NCBI RefSeq assembly: GCF_039535235.1 | Contig: NZ_BAAAWU010000001.1 | Location: 1,674,001 to 1,738,000, forward strand | Length of the DNA stretch: 64,000 nt | Origin: Streptomyces roseoviridis | GTDB taxonomy: Bacteria; Actinomycetota; Actinomycetes; Streptomycetales; Streptomycetaceae | Direction: 5' to 3' | Shown here: piece by piece, positions 1 through 8,264 of the stretch | How positions within the stretch are numbered: the first letter of the stretch is position 1 | Layout of the letters: the number at the start of each line of letters is the position of its first letter | The notes under the pieces: model-generated | The model's database searches: none | Told to the model about the DNA's origin: nothing | Seen by the model: the letters and a program-made list of their open reading frames with translations, nothing else | Program-made: the position numbers and the translations under genes

Positions 1-51
1 GGGGATGCAGGCCGCTCGCGGCGGTGGGTTCCCGGGCGTCGAGCCAGACCT

Positions 52-88
52 GAGGCCCTCTCACTCCTCGCGGAGCCGAGAGGGCCTC
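52..88. terminator. Inverted repeat, likely terminator at left edge
   Basis: Perfect 11-bp arms GAGGCCCTCTC (52-62) and GAGAGGGCCTC (78-88) flank a 15-nt loop. There is no T-run, which is usual for Streptomyces terminators. It probably ends a transcript entering from outside the window. Apart from this I see no gene in 1-319. Confidence 0.5.
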
Positions 89-319
89 TGGCATCGCCGA
101 ACCCGGTGCGCCCCGAGGGCGCCCCGAGGGCGGCCGTCACGACGGGCAGCCTTCCTCCGCGGAGTCATGTCGAGCAGTGCCCGGGCGATGCCGCGGTCGC
201 AGGATCCGCCCGTGGGCGCGGGGCTCCCCCGGCACCGACTCGGCCTGATCCGCTGTCACCTCACCTCCCGGGCCCGCCTACGATCTTGAGCGGCGTGTTT
301 CACGACCTGGGAGGGGACC

Positions 320-1366
320 TTGAGCGTTGATTCGACCACGGCGAGGCCGGCGAGAACGTTGCGCCCGGACACGGCCGTACCCGTGGGCGTCATTCCGGGT
401 ATGGAGGACGGCGAGGAGGGTCTCCGTTCCCGTCTGACGAACCTGCGCGAGCAGCTGACACGCGTCTCCGCCGACCTGGAACGCCACTCCGGGACGCTGC
501 CGCGCAAGAACAGCGAGACCGGCCTCGTGCCGGTGGAGGTGACGGCGCAGAGCAGACTGCTGTCGGACGTGGAGAAGAGCGACAAAGCTCTCGGCCGCGT
601 GTACCGGGATCTGAGAGACGCGCTCGCCGAACTGGCGGAGCTCGATCTGAAGCCTGCACGACGGCGTCAGGAGGCCGCCCGGCTGTACGAGCGCCTGCGG
701 AGCGCCCCCTTCCCACGGACCGCCGATCGGGACGTGATCGGTGAGATCAAGGAGACGTTCACCTACGCCTCCTCTCCCCTCCTGCAGGCCGGAGACGGTC
801 TCTTCTTCCAGGCCACACAGTTGTTCCTGGAGCGCTACGCCAGGCACACGGCCGCTGTCCGGTCCCTTCACGACCAGACCCGGGACCGCTGCGAGACCCT
901 GACGGCCTTCGCTCAGGAGGCCCTGGAGGGCCCCGTGCTCAAGCCGCCCGTGGAGATGAGTCTCGACGAGGCCGACGAGCTCCACCACCGCGCATTCGAG
1001 CAGCTCGTCGCCGACCTCCTACATCGCGACGGGTTTCGGATCGTGCGCTCGGGTGGAGGAGCCGGCGACCAGGGTGCCGACGTCATCGCGGTCGACCAAT
1101 TCGGGCGGCGCATCATGTTGCAGGCGAAACACTTCCGGAAGGGCCAGGGCTCGGTGGGCCAGCCGGTCGTGCAGCACCTGTACGGCGGAGCCGTGGCGGA
1201 GCACCAGGCGACGCTCCCGGTCGTCGTCACCAACGGCCGGTTCACGGCCGCCGCGAAGGTCTGGGCGGCGGAGCGCGACCGGGTTCGCCTCGTCGACCGC
1301 GAGGGGCTGCGCCGATGGGCTCAGGAAGGCGTACCCCTCGCGGACGTCATCAGTCCGTCCGGCTGA
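320..1366 (+). CDS. Mrr-type restriction endonuclease-like protein
   Basis: The C-terminal third (about residues 222-345) looks like an Mrr_cat nuclease domain. A helix with FEQLVADLLHRDGF leads into GDQGADVI (Asp about 254) and LQAKH (Gln268, Lys270), a PD-(D/E)xK arrangement with the QAK variant typical of Mrr/type IV enzymes. The N-terminal two thirds are helical and rich in charged residues (about 40-115 look coiled-coil), with no recognised domain. The TTG start at 320 is preceded by GAGGGG at 311-316. An internal ATG at 401 is an alternative start. No methylase or specificity gene is adjacent, which fits a stand-alone enzyme that cuts modified DNA, although target and activity are inferred only. 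It is convergent with the secreted protein gene that follows. Confidence 0.72.
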   Translation: MSVDSTTARPARTLRPDTAVPVGVIPGMEDGEEGLRSRLTNLREQLTRVSADLERHSGTLPRKNSETGLVPVEVTAQSRLLSDVEKSDKALGRVYRDLRDALAELAELDLKPARRRQEAARLYERLRSAPFPRTADRDVIGEIKETFTYASSPLLQAGDGLFFQATQLFLERYARHTAAVRSLHDQTRDRCETLTAFAQEALEGPVLKPPVEMSLDEADELHHRAFEQLVADLLHRDGFRIVRSGGGAGDQGADVIAVDQFGRRIMLQAKHFRKGQGSVGQPVVQHLYGGAVAEHQATLPVVVTNGRFTAAAKVWAAERDRVRLVDREGLRRWAQEGVPLADVISPSG

Positions 1367-1449
1367 CTCGGCTCACCGAGAGGGCGACCGGCGAGCACGG
1401 AGCGGTCCCGTGGGCGGCCGTCCCGATCCCCTGTGATTCCGGGGCGCCG

Positions 1450-2388
1450 TCAGGAGCGCTGCCAGGTCACCGGGACCTTCACCTCGGCACCGCCGTTGCC
1501 GCCTTCGCCGCCGAAGCGGAGGGTGCCGCCGAGGGAAGCGACGGTGTCGTTCCAGCAGTTGACGTCGGTGAGGCGGATCTCGGGCATCTTGAGGGTGCTC
1601 CCGTCCACCACCGGGCGGAAGGGCTTGATGGCGTCGGTCGACAGCTCCAGCTTCGCCGGACGGGCCGCCGTCCACGCGCCGCCGGTCTGGGCGAAGCGGG
1701 TGAGGATCTCGTCGTCGCCGCGGACGCCCGTGTCCGGGTCCGTCTTCGGGGCGAAGCGCAGCTCGACCAGGGTGGCCTTGTTGCCGGTCGGGAGGGTTCC
1801 GGCCGGGACCATCGCCACGAAGGTGCCCGTGATCGGCTTCGAGTCCGGGGACCAGCAGGGGTGGGCGGTGTACGGGATCCCGCCCGTGCCCGGGGGCTGG
1901 GTCGGCGGCGTGCTCGGGGTGGGGGTCGGCTCGCCGCCGCCCGTCGTCTCCCCCGTCGTCGTACCCTCGCTGACCCCGGTGTTCGCGCCGCCGTCGGATC
2001 CGCCGCTCGTTGTCCCGGCGCTGGTCTCGCCCGTCGTCGTACCCTCACTGACCCCGGTGTTCGCGCCGCCGTCGGATCCGCCGCTCGTCGTCCCGACCGT
2101 GGTCTCCCCCGTCGTCGTACCCTCGCTGACCCCGACGGTCCCGCCGCTGTCGGCTCCGCCGGTGACTCCGCCGTCGACGCCGCTCGTCGTGCCGACCGTG
2201 GTCTCTCCCGAGGTCACGCCCACGGTGTCGCCTTCGCCCGGTGCGGCCGCCGCCGGAGCGGTCGCACCGAGGTTCCCGGCGAGGCCCGTGCCGGTCGTCA
2301 GGAACACGGCGGCGGCGGCGAACGAGGTCGCCGCCGCCACGGTCAGGGACATCCGGCGGGCCCTGTGCTGTATCGGGTGCTGTCTCAC
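1450..2388 (-). CDS. Secreted protein with Gly/Ser/Thr repeats
   Basis: 312 residues if read from GTG at 2388; an ATG at 2352 (MSLTVAAAT) would give a cleaner signal peptide. Residues about 13-38 form a hydrophobic export signal ending near GLAG. Residues about 60-165 are low complexity with a 26-residue period (GETTVGTTSGGSDGGAN and relatives), encoded by a 78-bp tandem repeat, then a Pro/Thr linker. The C-terminal 150 residues form an unrecognised domain with two cysteines (HPCW and VNCW), perhaps a disulfide. A flexible stalk holding an extracellular domain is a reasonable reading. No LPxTG sorting signal was seen. The gene stands alone between convergent and codirectional neighbours, and I do not know its function. 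Confidence 0.65.
   Translation of the reverse strand: MRQHPIQHRARRMSLTVAAATSFAAAAVFLTTGTGLAGNLGATAPAAAAPGEGDTVGVTSGETTVGTTSGVDGGVTGGADSGGTVGVSEGTTTGETTVGTTSGGSDGGANTGVSEGTTTGETSAGTTSGGSDGGANTGVSEGTTTGETTGGGEPTPTPSTPPTQPPGTGGIPYTAHPCWSPDSKPITGTFVAMVPAGTLPTGNKATLVELRFAPKTDPDTGVRGDDEILTRFAQTGGAWTAARPAKLELSTDAIKPFRPVVDGSTLKMPEIRLTDVNCWNDTVASLGGTLRFGGEGGNGGAEVKVPVTWQRS
1952..2185. repeat. 78-bp tandem repeat, three units
   Basis: Units begin at 1952, 2030 and 2108, each with CCCGTCGTCGTACCCTC. The first two are nearly identical; the third diverges after about 35 bp. The period is a multiple of three, so copy number changes keep the reading frame of the secreted protein. Confidence 0.9.
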
Positions 2389-2477
2389 GGTGCCTGCTCT
2401 CGCTCGTCCTTCGGGTTTCCGTCGAACATTGTCTCGAACGGGAGGCGTTCAAACGGATACGAGCGATGATCTGGGCC

Positions 2478-4028
2478 TCAGGCACCCGGCAGCATCCCAC
2501 CGCCCTTCAGGCGCTCGATGTCCGAGGGGCGGACCTTGATGACGAAGAGGGCGATGAGCGCGGACACGGCGGCGAAGATCGCGGCCGTGACGAAGCCCGC
2601 GGAGACGCCGGCGGTCAGCACCTGGTCGGCATAGGGCGGCGGGAGCTCGCCGGTCCTCGCGAACTGGGCCTTCTCCAGCGGGCCGGCCTGGGACAGGAAC
2701 GCGGGCACCTGCTTCTCGGCCTCGGTGCGGCTGTACGTGCCGAAGACCGTGACCAGGATCGACAGACCTAGCGAACCTCCGACCTGCTGCGTGGCGTTGA
2801 GCAGACCGGAGGCCGCGCCCGACTCCCGCTGCGGGACGTTCGACAGGGCCATGATGGTCAGCGAGACGAAGATGAAGCCCATGCCGAAGCCGAACACCAG
2901 GATCGGCCCGAGGATGCTGCCCGCGTACGTGGAGTGCACGTCCGTCAGCGTCAGCCAGGCCAGCCCGAGCGCCGCCAGCACCGACCCGGTCACCATGAAG
3001 GGCTTCGGCCCGAACCTGGGCAGGAGGCTGGACGTGAGGCCGGCGGCCACCGCGATGATCGCGCTGACCGGCAGGAACGCGAACCCCGTGGCCAGCGGGC
3101 TGAAGGCCAGGACCTGCTGCACGAAGAGCGTCAGGAAGAAGAACATGCCGAAGATCGCCGCGGCCAGGCACAGCATGATGGCGTACGTGCCCGAGCGGTT
3201 GCGGTCCGCGAACATGTGCAGGGGCGTGATGGGCTGCTGGGAGCGGCGTTCGATCGCGATGAACGCCACGAGCAGCACCACCGCCGCGGCGAACGAGCCG
3301 ATCGTGTACGGGTCGCGCCAGCCCTCCTGCGACGCCCGGATGAACCCGTACACCAGCGCCACCATGCCGAGCGTGGACGTGAGCGCGCCGGCGAAGTCGA
3401 AGTGCCCGGGGTGCCGCTCGGACTCCCGGACGTGCCGGGGGGTGAGGAAGGCGATCAGCAGGGCGATGGGCACGTTGACGAAGAAGATCCAGCGCCAGTC
3501 GAGCCATTCGACGAGCATGCCGCCGGCGACCAGGCCGATCGCGCCGCCGCCCGCCGAGACGCCCGCGAACACGCCGAAGGCGCGGTTGCGTTCGGGGCCT
3601 TCGTCGAAGGTCGTGGTGATGAGGGACAGCGCGGTCGGGGACGCGATGGCCCCGCCGACGCCCTGGAGGGCGCGGGCGGCCAGGAGTTGCCACTCGGCCT
3701 GCGCCAGCCCGCAGAAGAGGGAGGCCAGTCCGAACAGCAGCACGCCGAAGACGAAGACCCGCCGTCGGCCGAGGATGTCACCGAAGCGGCCGCCCAGGAG
3801 CAGCAGGCCGCCGAAGCTGAGCGTGTAGGCGTTGACCACCCACGACAGGCTGGTGGTCGAGAAGTCCAGCGCGCTCTGGATGTGCGGGAGCGCGATGTTC
3901 ACGATGGTGATGTCGAGAACGACCATCAGCTGGCTGGCGGCGATGACGAACAGGGCTATCCCCTTGCCGTCGCCGCCTTTCCTGGGAGCCGCGGACTTCT
4001 GCGGGGTCGTCGGCTTGGATGTACTCAT
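2478..4028 (-). CDS. DHA2-family MFS drug exporter (EmrB/QacA type)
   Basis: 516 residues with about 14 hydrophobic segments, the size and layout of DHA2 drug:proton antiporters. Visible family signatures are LDITIVNIALPHI in the first segment (the motif D1 region) and LLLGGRFGDILGRRRVF, the motif A loop between TM2 and TM3. The motif C region reads GVGGAIASPTALSLI. The ATG at 4028 follows GGTGGGGG about 10 nt upstream; a GTG at 4046 is possible. It lies downstream of, and on the same strand as, the RidA/acyl-CoA dehydrogenase pair with a 114-bp gap, so it may export an aromatic acid or pathway intermediate, but substrate is not deducible. Confidence 0.88.
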   Translation of the reverse strand: MSTSKPTTPQKSAAPRKGGDGKGIALFVIAASQLMVVLDITIVNIALPHIQSALDFSTTSLSWVVNAYTLSFGGLLLLGGRFGDILGRRRVFVFGVLLFGLASLFCGLAQAEWQLLAARALQGVGGAIASPTALSLITTTFDEGPERNRAFGVFAGVSAGGGAIGLVAGGMLVEWLDWRWIFFVNVPIALLIAFLTPRHVRESERHPGHFDFAGALTSTLGMVALVYGFIRASQEGWRDPYTIGSFAAAVVLLVAFIAIERRSQQPITPLHMFADRNRSGTYAIMLCLAAAIFGMFFFLTLFVQQVLAFSPLATGFAFLPVSAIIAVAAGLTSSLLPRFGPKPFMVTGSVLAALGLAWLTLTDVHSTYAGSILGPILVFGFGMGFIFVSLTIMALSNVPQRESGAASGLLNATQQVGGSLGLSILVTVFGTYSRTEAEKQVPAFLSQAGPLEKAQFARTGELPPPYADQVLTAGVSAGFVTAAIFAAVSALIALFVIKVRPSDIERLKGGGMLPGA

Positions 4029-4142
4029 GGCGCATCGCGCCCCCACCTGTGGGAACCATGGGCCGGTCAGTCCACCTTTCGACGGTAATGCTGCTCCACA
4101 CGGGTGACCAGTCGATCTTCACGGCGCTCCGCCGGCCTCGTT

Positions 4143-4541
4143 TCAGCCGACGACGGCGAATCCGTCCAGTTCGACGAGGGCCTGTTCGTCCCACAGCCGT
4201 ACGACGCCGACGACCGCCATCGCCGGATAGTCGCGGCCCGCCAACCGCCGCCAGATGAGGCCGAGTTGGTGCGCGTGCCGACGGTAGTCGGCGATATCCG
4301 TGGCGTAGACGGTGACGCGTGCGAGGTCGGCGGGCGAGCCACCGGCGTGGCGCAGCGCGGTGAGCAGATTGGCGAGGGCCGTCTCGAACTGCTCGGGCAG
4401 GCTCTCCCCCGTCACCTTCCCGTCCCGGTCCAGACTGGTCTGCCCGGCGAGGAACACGAGCCGGCTGCCGGTGGCGGTGACGGCGTGGCTGAAGCCGGTG
4501 GGCGGGGACAGTTCGGCGGGGTTGTGCCGGTGCAGGCTCAT
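4143..4541 (-). CDS. RidA (YjgF/UK114) family enamine/imine deaminase
   Basis: 132 residues, the usual RidA length, opening with MSLHRHNPAELSPPTGFSHA and carrying LVFLAGQTSLDRDGKV, FETALANLLTAL and VRVTVYATDI-like segments of the family. RidA proteins hydrolyse reactive enamines and imines, releasing ammonia. The ATG at 4541 overlaps the stop of the acyl-CoA dehydrogenase (ATGA), implying translational coupling. A longer frame extends upstream to 4679, but it runs through the repetitive end of the preceding gene and is not preferred. Its place in a CoA-dependent aromatic cluster argues that the ring substrate carries nitrogen, as 2-aminobenzoate does; this is inference. Confidence 0.85.
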   Translation of the reverse strand: MSLHRHNPAELSPPTGFSHAVTATGSRLVFLAGQTSLDRDGKVTGESLPEQFETALANLLTALRHAGGSPADLARVTVYATDIADYRRHAHQLGLIWRRLAGRDYPAMAVVGVVRLWDEQALVELDGFAVVG

Positions 4542-6073
4542 GTCACGGCTCCCGGGGCGACTTGTGACGTGGCTGCCGGGCTGGAGGCCGGGCCGGCTGA
4601 CGACGTGGCTGCGGACGTGGCTGTCGGCCGGGCTGCTGACGTGGCTGGCGGCGGGGCTGCTGACGTGGCTCCCGCCCACGAGGCGGGTGGGGGCGGGGTG
4701 GGGCCGGCCGGCCGCCCGGCGAGCTCCTGCTTGTAGAGCTCCTTCGCGATGATCGTGCGCTGCACCTCCGTGGCTCCCTCGTAGATACGAGGTGCCCGCA
4801 CCTCCCGGTAGAGGTGTTCAAGGAGGTGGCCGCGTTGCAGGGCGCGGGCGCCGTGCAGCTGGACGGCGGCGTCGACGACGTACTGCGCGGTCTCGGTGGC
4901 CAGCAGCTTCGCCATGGCGGCGCGGCGCGGCACGTCCGGGTCGCCCCGGTCGTACGCTTCCGCCGCCGCGTACACGAGGAGCCGGGCCGCCTCGGTCCGG
5001 GTGGCCATCTCGGCGACCTGGTGGGCGACGGCCTGGAGGTCGGCGAGCACGCCGCCGAAGGCCGGGCGTCCCGCGGTGTGGGCGACGGTGGCGTCGAGGG
5101 CGGCCTGCGCCATGCCGACGGCGAAGGCGCCGACGCTGGGCCGGAAGAGGTTGAGGGTGTTCATGGCGACCCGGAAGCCCTGCCCCGGCTCGCCGAGCAC
5201 GTCGCCGGGCCCGACCGGCACCCCGTCGAAGACGAGGCTGCCGAGGGCGTGCGGCGCGAGCATGTCCAGGGCCTCGCCGGACAGCCCCGGCCGGCCCGCG
5301 GGCACGAGGAAGGCGGTGACACCCCGGGCCCCGGAGCCGCCGCCTCGACCACCGTCAGGACCGCCGCCTCGGCCGACGCCCCCGCTGCCGTCAGGGCCGC
5401 CGCCCCGGCCGACGCCCCCGCTGCCGTCAGGACCGCCGCCCCGGCCGGTGCCCCGGCCGCCGTCCCCGCCGCCGTCAGGACCGCCGCCCCGACCACCGTC
5501 CCCGCCGCCGCCCCGACCACCGTCCGGACCCACGCCACGGCCGCCCGGACCGATTCCCCCGGCTCCCGTCTCGCCCGTACGGGCGAACACCGTCATCACG
5601 TCCGCTTCCGGCGCGTTCGAGATCCAGCGCTTCTCCCCGTAGAGGCGCCAGCCGCCCGTCGACGGGTCCGGGACGGCCTCCAGGGAGAGTGCGGCCGCGT
5701 CGGAGCCCGCGCCCGGTTCCGAGAGGGCGAAGGCCGCGACGGCGCGGCCCGCGACGACCTCGGGGATCCAGCGGGCGCGCTGCTCGGGGCTGCCGAACGC
5801 GGCGACCGGGTGGGCGCCGAGGCCTTGGAGGGCGAGGGCCGTCTCCGCCTCCGTACAGGCGTGGGCGAGGGACTCGCGCATCAGGCACAGGTCGAGCGCG
5901 CCGGACTCGAAGACGCGGGCCAGCAGGCCGTGCTCGCCCAGGGCGGCGACCAGGGGGCGGTTGACGCGGCCGGGCGGACCCTTGTCGGCCAGCGGGCGCA
6001 GCTGGCCGGCGGCGAGCTCCCGCAGCCGTTGGCACCAGGCGATCTGTTCCGGATCGAGCGAGAATGCGGCCAT
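4538..6073 (-). CDS. Acyl-CoA dehydrogenase with Gly-rich insertion
   Basis: 511 residues against roughly 380-400 for the family. The N-terminal helical domain is followed by FALSEPGAGSDAAAL (flavin/substrate-binding signature), WISNAPEADVMTVFAR, FRVAMNTLNLFRPSVGAFAVGMAQ, and the C-terminal VDAAVQLHGARAL and IYEGATEVQRTIIAKELY motifs. The protein is an FAD enzyme that would desaturate an acyl- or alicyclic-CoA during ring-cleavage beta-oxidation. Two oddities are seen. About 80 residues of Gly/Asp/Arg repeats (about 168-248) interrupt the middle beta-domain, and a 65-residue Ala/Thr/Ser/Pro tail extends the C terminus. Start ATG at 6073. It is first gene of a leftward transcript with RidA, preceded by the shared promoter/operator at 6121-6158. 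Confidence 0.87.
   Translation of the reverse strand: MAAFSLDPEQIAWCQRLRELAAGQLRPLADKGPPGRVNRPLVAALGEHGLLARVFESGALDLCLMRESLAHACTEAETALALQGLGAHPVAAFGSPEQRARWIPEVVAGRAVAAFALSEPGAGSDAAALSLEAVPDPSTGGWRLYGEKRWISNAPEADVMTVFARTGETGAGGIGPGGRGVGPDGGRGGGGDGGRGGGPDGGGDGGRGTGRGGGPDGSGGVGRGGGPDGSGGVGRGGGPDGGRGGGSGARGVTAFLVPAGRPGLSGEALDMLAPHALGSLVFDGVPVGPGDVLGEPGQGFRVAMNTLNLFRPSVGAFAVGMAQAALDATVAHTAGRPAFGGVLADLQAVAHQVAEMATRTEAARLLVYAAAEAYDRGDPDVPRRAAMAKLLATETAQYVVDAAVQLHGARALQRGHLLEHLYREVRAPRIYEGATEVQRTIIAKELYKQELAGRPAGPTPPPPASWAGATSAAPPPATSAARPTATSAATSSAGPASSPAATSQVAPGAVT
5321..5560. repeat. Low-complexity repeat inside the acyl-CoA dehydrogenase
   Basis: Degenerate tandem repeats built on CCGCCGTCAGGACCGCCGCC-like blocks. 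The clearest unit is 36 bp and encodes GGGPDGSGGVGR, present twice in a row. The tract keeps the reading frame open. Confidence 0.8.
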
Positions 6074-6120
6074 GTGCGGTGGCCCTCTCTGGCGCCCCGG
6101 CGGGCGCCGACGGCGGCTTC

Positions 6121-6158
6121 TATCGCGAACCGTTGACTGTCGTCACCATCACGATACG
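6121..6158 (-). promoter_or_regulatory. Promoter/operator shared with the hydratase operon
   Basis: Contains the dyad TGAC-TGTC-GTCA (6134-6145), followed by CGATACG at 6152-6158 and an outer TATCG...CGATA pair (6121-6156). Read leftward, GTGACGACAGTCA is followed after 9 nt by GATA, exactly as in the block at 13074-13114 upstream of the enoyl-CoA hydratase. It lies 61-73 bp upstream of the acyl-CoA dehydrogenase start. Likely a core promoter with overlapping operator for a common regulator; the PaaX-like protein encoded nearby is the obvious candidate but is unproven. Confidence 0.6.
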
Positions 6159-6345
6159 CTCGTTTGGCGACGGTCGACCCCCTTCCGACGATGTCCGCCG
6201 TCACGACGACGCCCGCCCTCACGACGACGCACCGCTGATCCCGACAGCACCCCGCCGGATCTCCGACGGCGCCCCGCCGTCCGGCGACCGCCCCGTCGGG
6301 CTCCGACGACGACCCGCCGGCCCCGACCCGCCGGCCCCCGACACC

Positions 6346-6421
6346 GCACCACCGTTCCGACACGGCACCACCGTTCCGACACGGCACCACCGTTCCGACA
6401 CCGCACCACCGTTCCGACACC
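6346..6421. repeat. 19-bp tandem repeat, four units
   Basis: Four contiguous copies of GCACCACCGTTCCGACACS (start 6346, 6365, 6384, 6403), identical except for the last base. They lie in the 492-bp divergent gap between the acyl-CoA dehydrogenase and the ligase. The rest of 6159-6565 is CG-rich, with imperfect CGACGAC and CCGGCC repeats, and holds no credible gene. Confidence 0.9.
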
Positions 6422-6565
6422 GCCCGCCGGCCTCCGACGGATCCGGCGACGCCCCGCCCCTCCCGTCGAAACGCCCGAGGCCCCGCCGAACCGCGACGGG
6501 GCCCGACGGGCCTCGACGGGACCCGCACGGTCCTCGACGATCCCACCCGACAGGGGAACGGACGC

Positions 6566-8260
6566 ATGGAGCTGACGCCCTCGGCCCACCTGGACACCTT
6601 CGCCCGCGACCACCTGCCACCCGCGGGGCAGTGGCCCCGGCTCCTGTTCGACCTGCCCTCCCTCGCCTACCCCGACCGGCTGAACTGCGGGGCCGAACTG
6701 CTCGACCGCACGGTGGAACGGTTCGGCGCCGACCGCCCGGTCTTCCTCGACGGCGAGGGCGGCGTCTGGACGTACGGGGAGCTGCGCGAGCGGGTGGACC
6801 GGATCGCCCACGTCCTCGACGGCGACCTCGGCGTCCGTCCCGGAAACCGGGTGCTGCTGCGCGGTCCCACCACCCCCTGGCTCGCCGCCTGCTGGCTGGC
6901 GGTGATGAAGGTGGGCGCGGTCGCCGTCACGGTCCTCGCCCAGCAGCGGGCGCGGGAGCTGGCGGTGATGGGCGAGATGGCCCGGTGCAGCCACGCGCTG
7001 TGCGACGTGCGGGCCGTCGACGAGCTGGTGAAGGCCGAGGTGCCGGGGCTGCGCATCACCCCGTACGGCGGAGACGGCCCCGACGACCTGCTGACCCTCG
7101 CCATCGGCAAGCCGGAGCGCTACGAGGCGGTCCCGACCGCGGCCGACGACGTGGCCCTGATCGCCTTCACCTCCGGCACCACCGGGCGCCCCAAGGGCTG
7201 CATGCACTTCCACCGCGACGTGCTCGCCGTCGCCGACACCTTCTCCGCGCACGTCCTGCGCCCGGAGCCGGACGATGTCTTCGCCGGCTCCCCGCCGCTC
7301 GGCTTCACCTTCGGCCTGGGCGGGCTCGTCGTCTTCCCCCTGCGGGCCGGGGCGTGCGCGGTGCTGCTCGAACAGGCGGGTCCGCAGCAGTTGCTCGCCG
7401 CGATCGAACGGCACCGGGTGTCCGTGCTCTTCACGGCGCCGACCGCCTACCGGGTGATGCTGGAGGAGCTCGACTCCCCCAAGCACGACGGCCGGCCCGG
7501 TCACGGCCCGGACCTGAGCTCGCTGCGCCGCTGCGTCTCGGCGGGCGAGCACCTTCCCGAGGCGACCTGGGAGGCATGGCACAAGCGCACCGGCCTGAAG
7601 CTGATCAACGGCATCGGGGCGACCGAGCTGCTGCACATCTTCATCTCCGCCGCCGACGGCGAGATCCGGCCGGGTACGACGGGGCGGCCGGTCCCCGGCT
7701 GGCAAGCCCGGGTGGTCAGCAGGAACGGGACGGGGACGGGGCTCACCGACGTCCCGGACGGCGAGGAGGGCCTGCTCGCGGTCCGCGGCCCGGTCGGCTG
7801 CCGCTATCTCGCCGACCCGCGCCAGACGGAGTACGTGCACGACGGCTGGAACCTCACCGGCGACACGTACGTCCGCGAGCCGGACGGATACTTCCGCTAC
7901 GTCGCCCGCGCCGACGACATGATCATCTCGGCCGGCTACAACATCGCGGGCCCCCAGGTGGAGGAGGCCCTCCTCGCCCATCCCGACGTCGTCGAGGCGG
8001 CGGTGGTCGGACGGCCCGACGAGCTGCGCGGCCGGATCGTGGTGGCCTACGCGGTGGTGCGGGACGGGGTGCCGCGCGACGCGGGCACCGCGACGGCGCT
8101 GCGGGCCTTCGTCCGGGCCCGGCTCGCCCCGTACAAGGCGCCCCGCGAGATCGTCTTCCTGGACGCCCTGCCACGCACGGCGACGGGCAAGCTCCAGCGG
8201 TTCCGGCTGCGGGACGCCGAGGCCGGACCTCCCCCCGCCGCGCCCGGCGGCCTAAAGTGA
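6566..8260 (+). CDS. Aryl-CoA ligase (benzoate/2-aminobenzoate-CoA ligase type)
   Basis: 564-residue adenylate-forming enzyme. Core motifs are FTSGTTGRPKGCMHFH (ATP/P-loop motif), GIGATELLHIFIS, LTGDTYVREPDGYFRYVARADDMI and the C-terminal lysine region LPRTATGKLQRFRLR. The GCMHFHRD and PPLGFTFGLGG stretches are those of benzoate- and 2-aminobenzoate-CoA ligases rather than fatty acyl ligases. It would activate an aromatic carboxylate with ATP and CoA as first step of the pathway. ATG at 6566 after GGGGAACGG. It is followed after 4 bp by the PaaX gene, so ligase, regulator and a small membrane protein form one rightward operon. The exact aryl substrate is inferred from the neighbouring monooxygenase-reductase. 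Confidence 0.85.
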   Translation: MELTPSAHLDTFARDHLPPAGQWPRLLFDLPSLAYPDRLNCGAELLDRTVERFGADRPVFLDGEGGVWTYGELRERVDRIAHVLDGDLGVRPGNRVLLRGPTTPWLAACWLAVMKVGAVAVTVLAQQRARELAVMGEMARCSHALCDVRAVDELVKAEVPGLRITPYGGDGPDDLLTLAIGKPERYEAVPTAADDVALIAFTSGTTGRPKGCMHFHRDVLAVADTFSAHVLRPEPDDVFAGSPPLGFTFGLGGLVVFPLRAGACAVLLEQAGPQQLLAAIERHRVSVLFTAPTAYRVMLEELDSPKHDGRPGHGPDLSSLRRCVSAGEHLPEATWEAWHKRTGLKLINGIGATELLHIFISAADGEIRPGTTGRPVPGWQARVVSRNGTGTGLTDVPDGEEGLLAVRGPVGCRYLADPRQTEYVHDGWNLTGDTYVREPDGYFRYVARADDMIISAGYNIAGPQVEEALLAHPDVVEAAVVGRPDELRGRIVVAYAVVRDGVPRDAGTATALRAFVRARLAPYKAPREIVFLDALPRTATGKLQRFRLRDAEAGPPPAAPGGLK

Positions 8261-8264
8261 TCAC

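Noticed and set aside
320..1366. Mrr-like nuclease as part of a defence island
   Set aside because: No methylase, helicase or other defence gene is next to it; a solitary nuclease is not enough.
5881..6597. Frames across the divergent gap upstream of the ligase
   Set aside because: They consist of the 19-bp tandem repeat and Arg/Pro-rich filler, and cross the promoter of the dehydrogenase.
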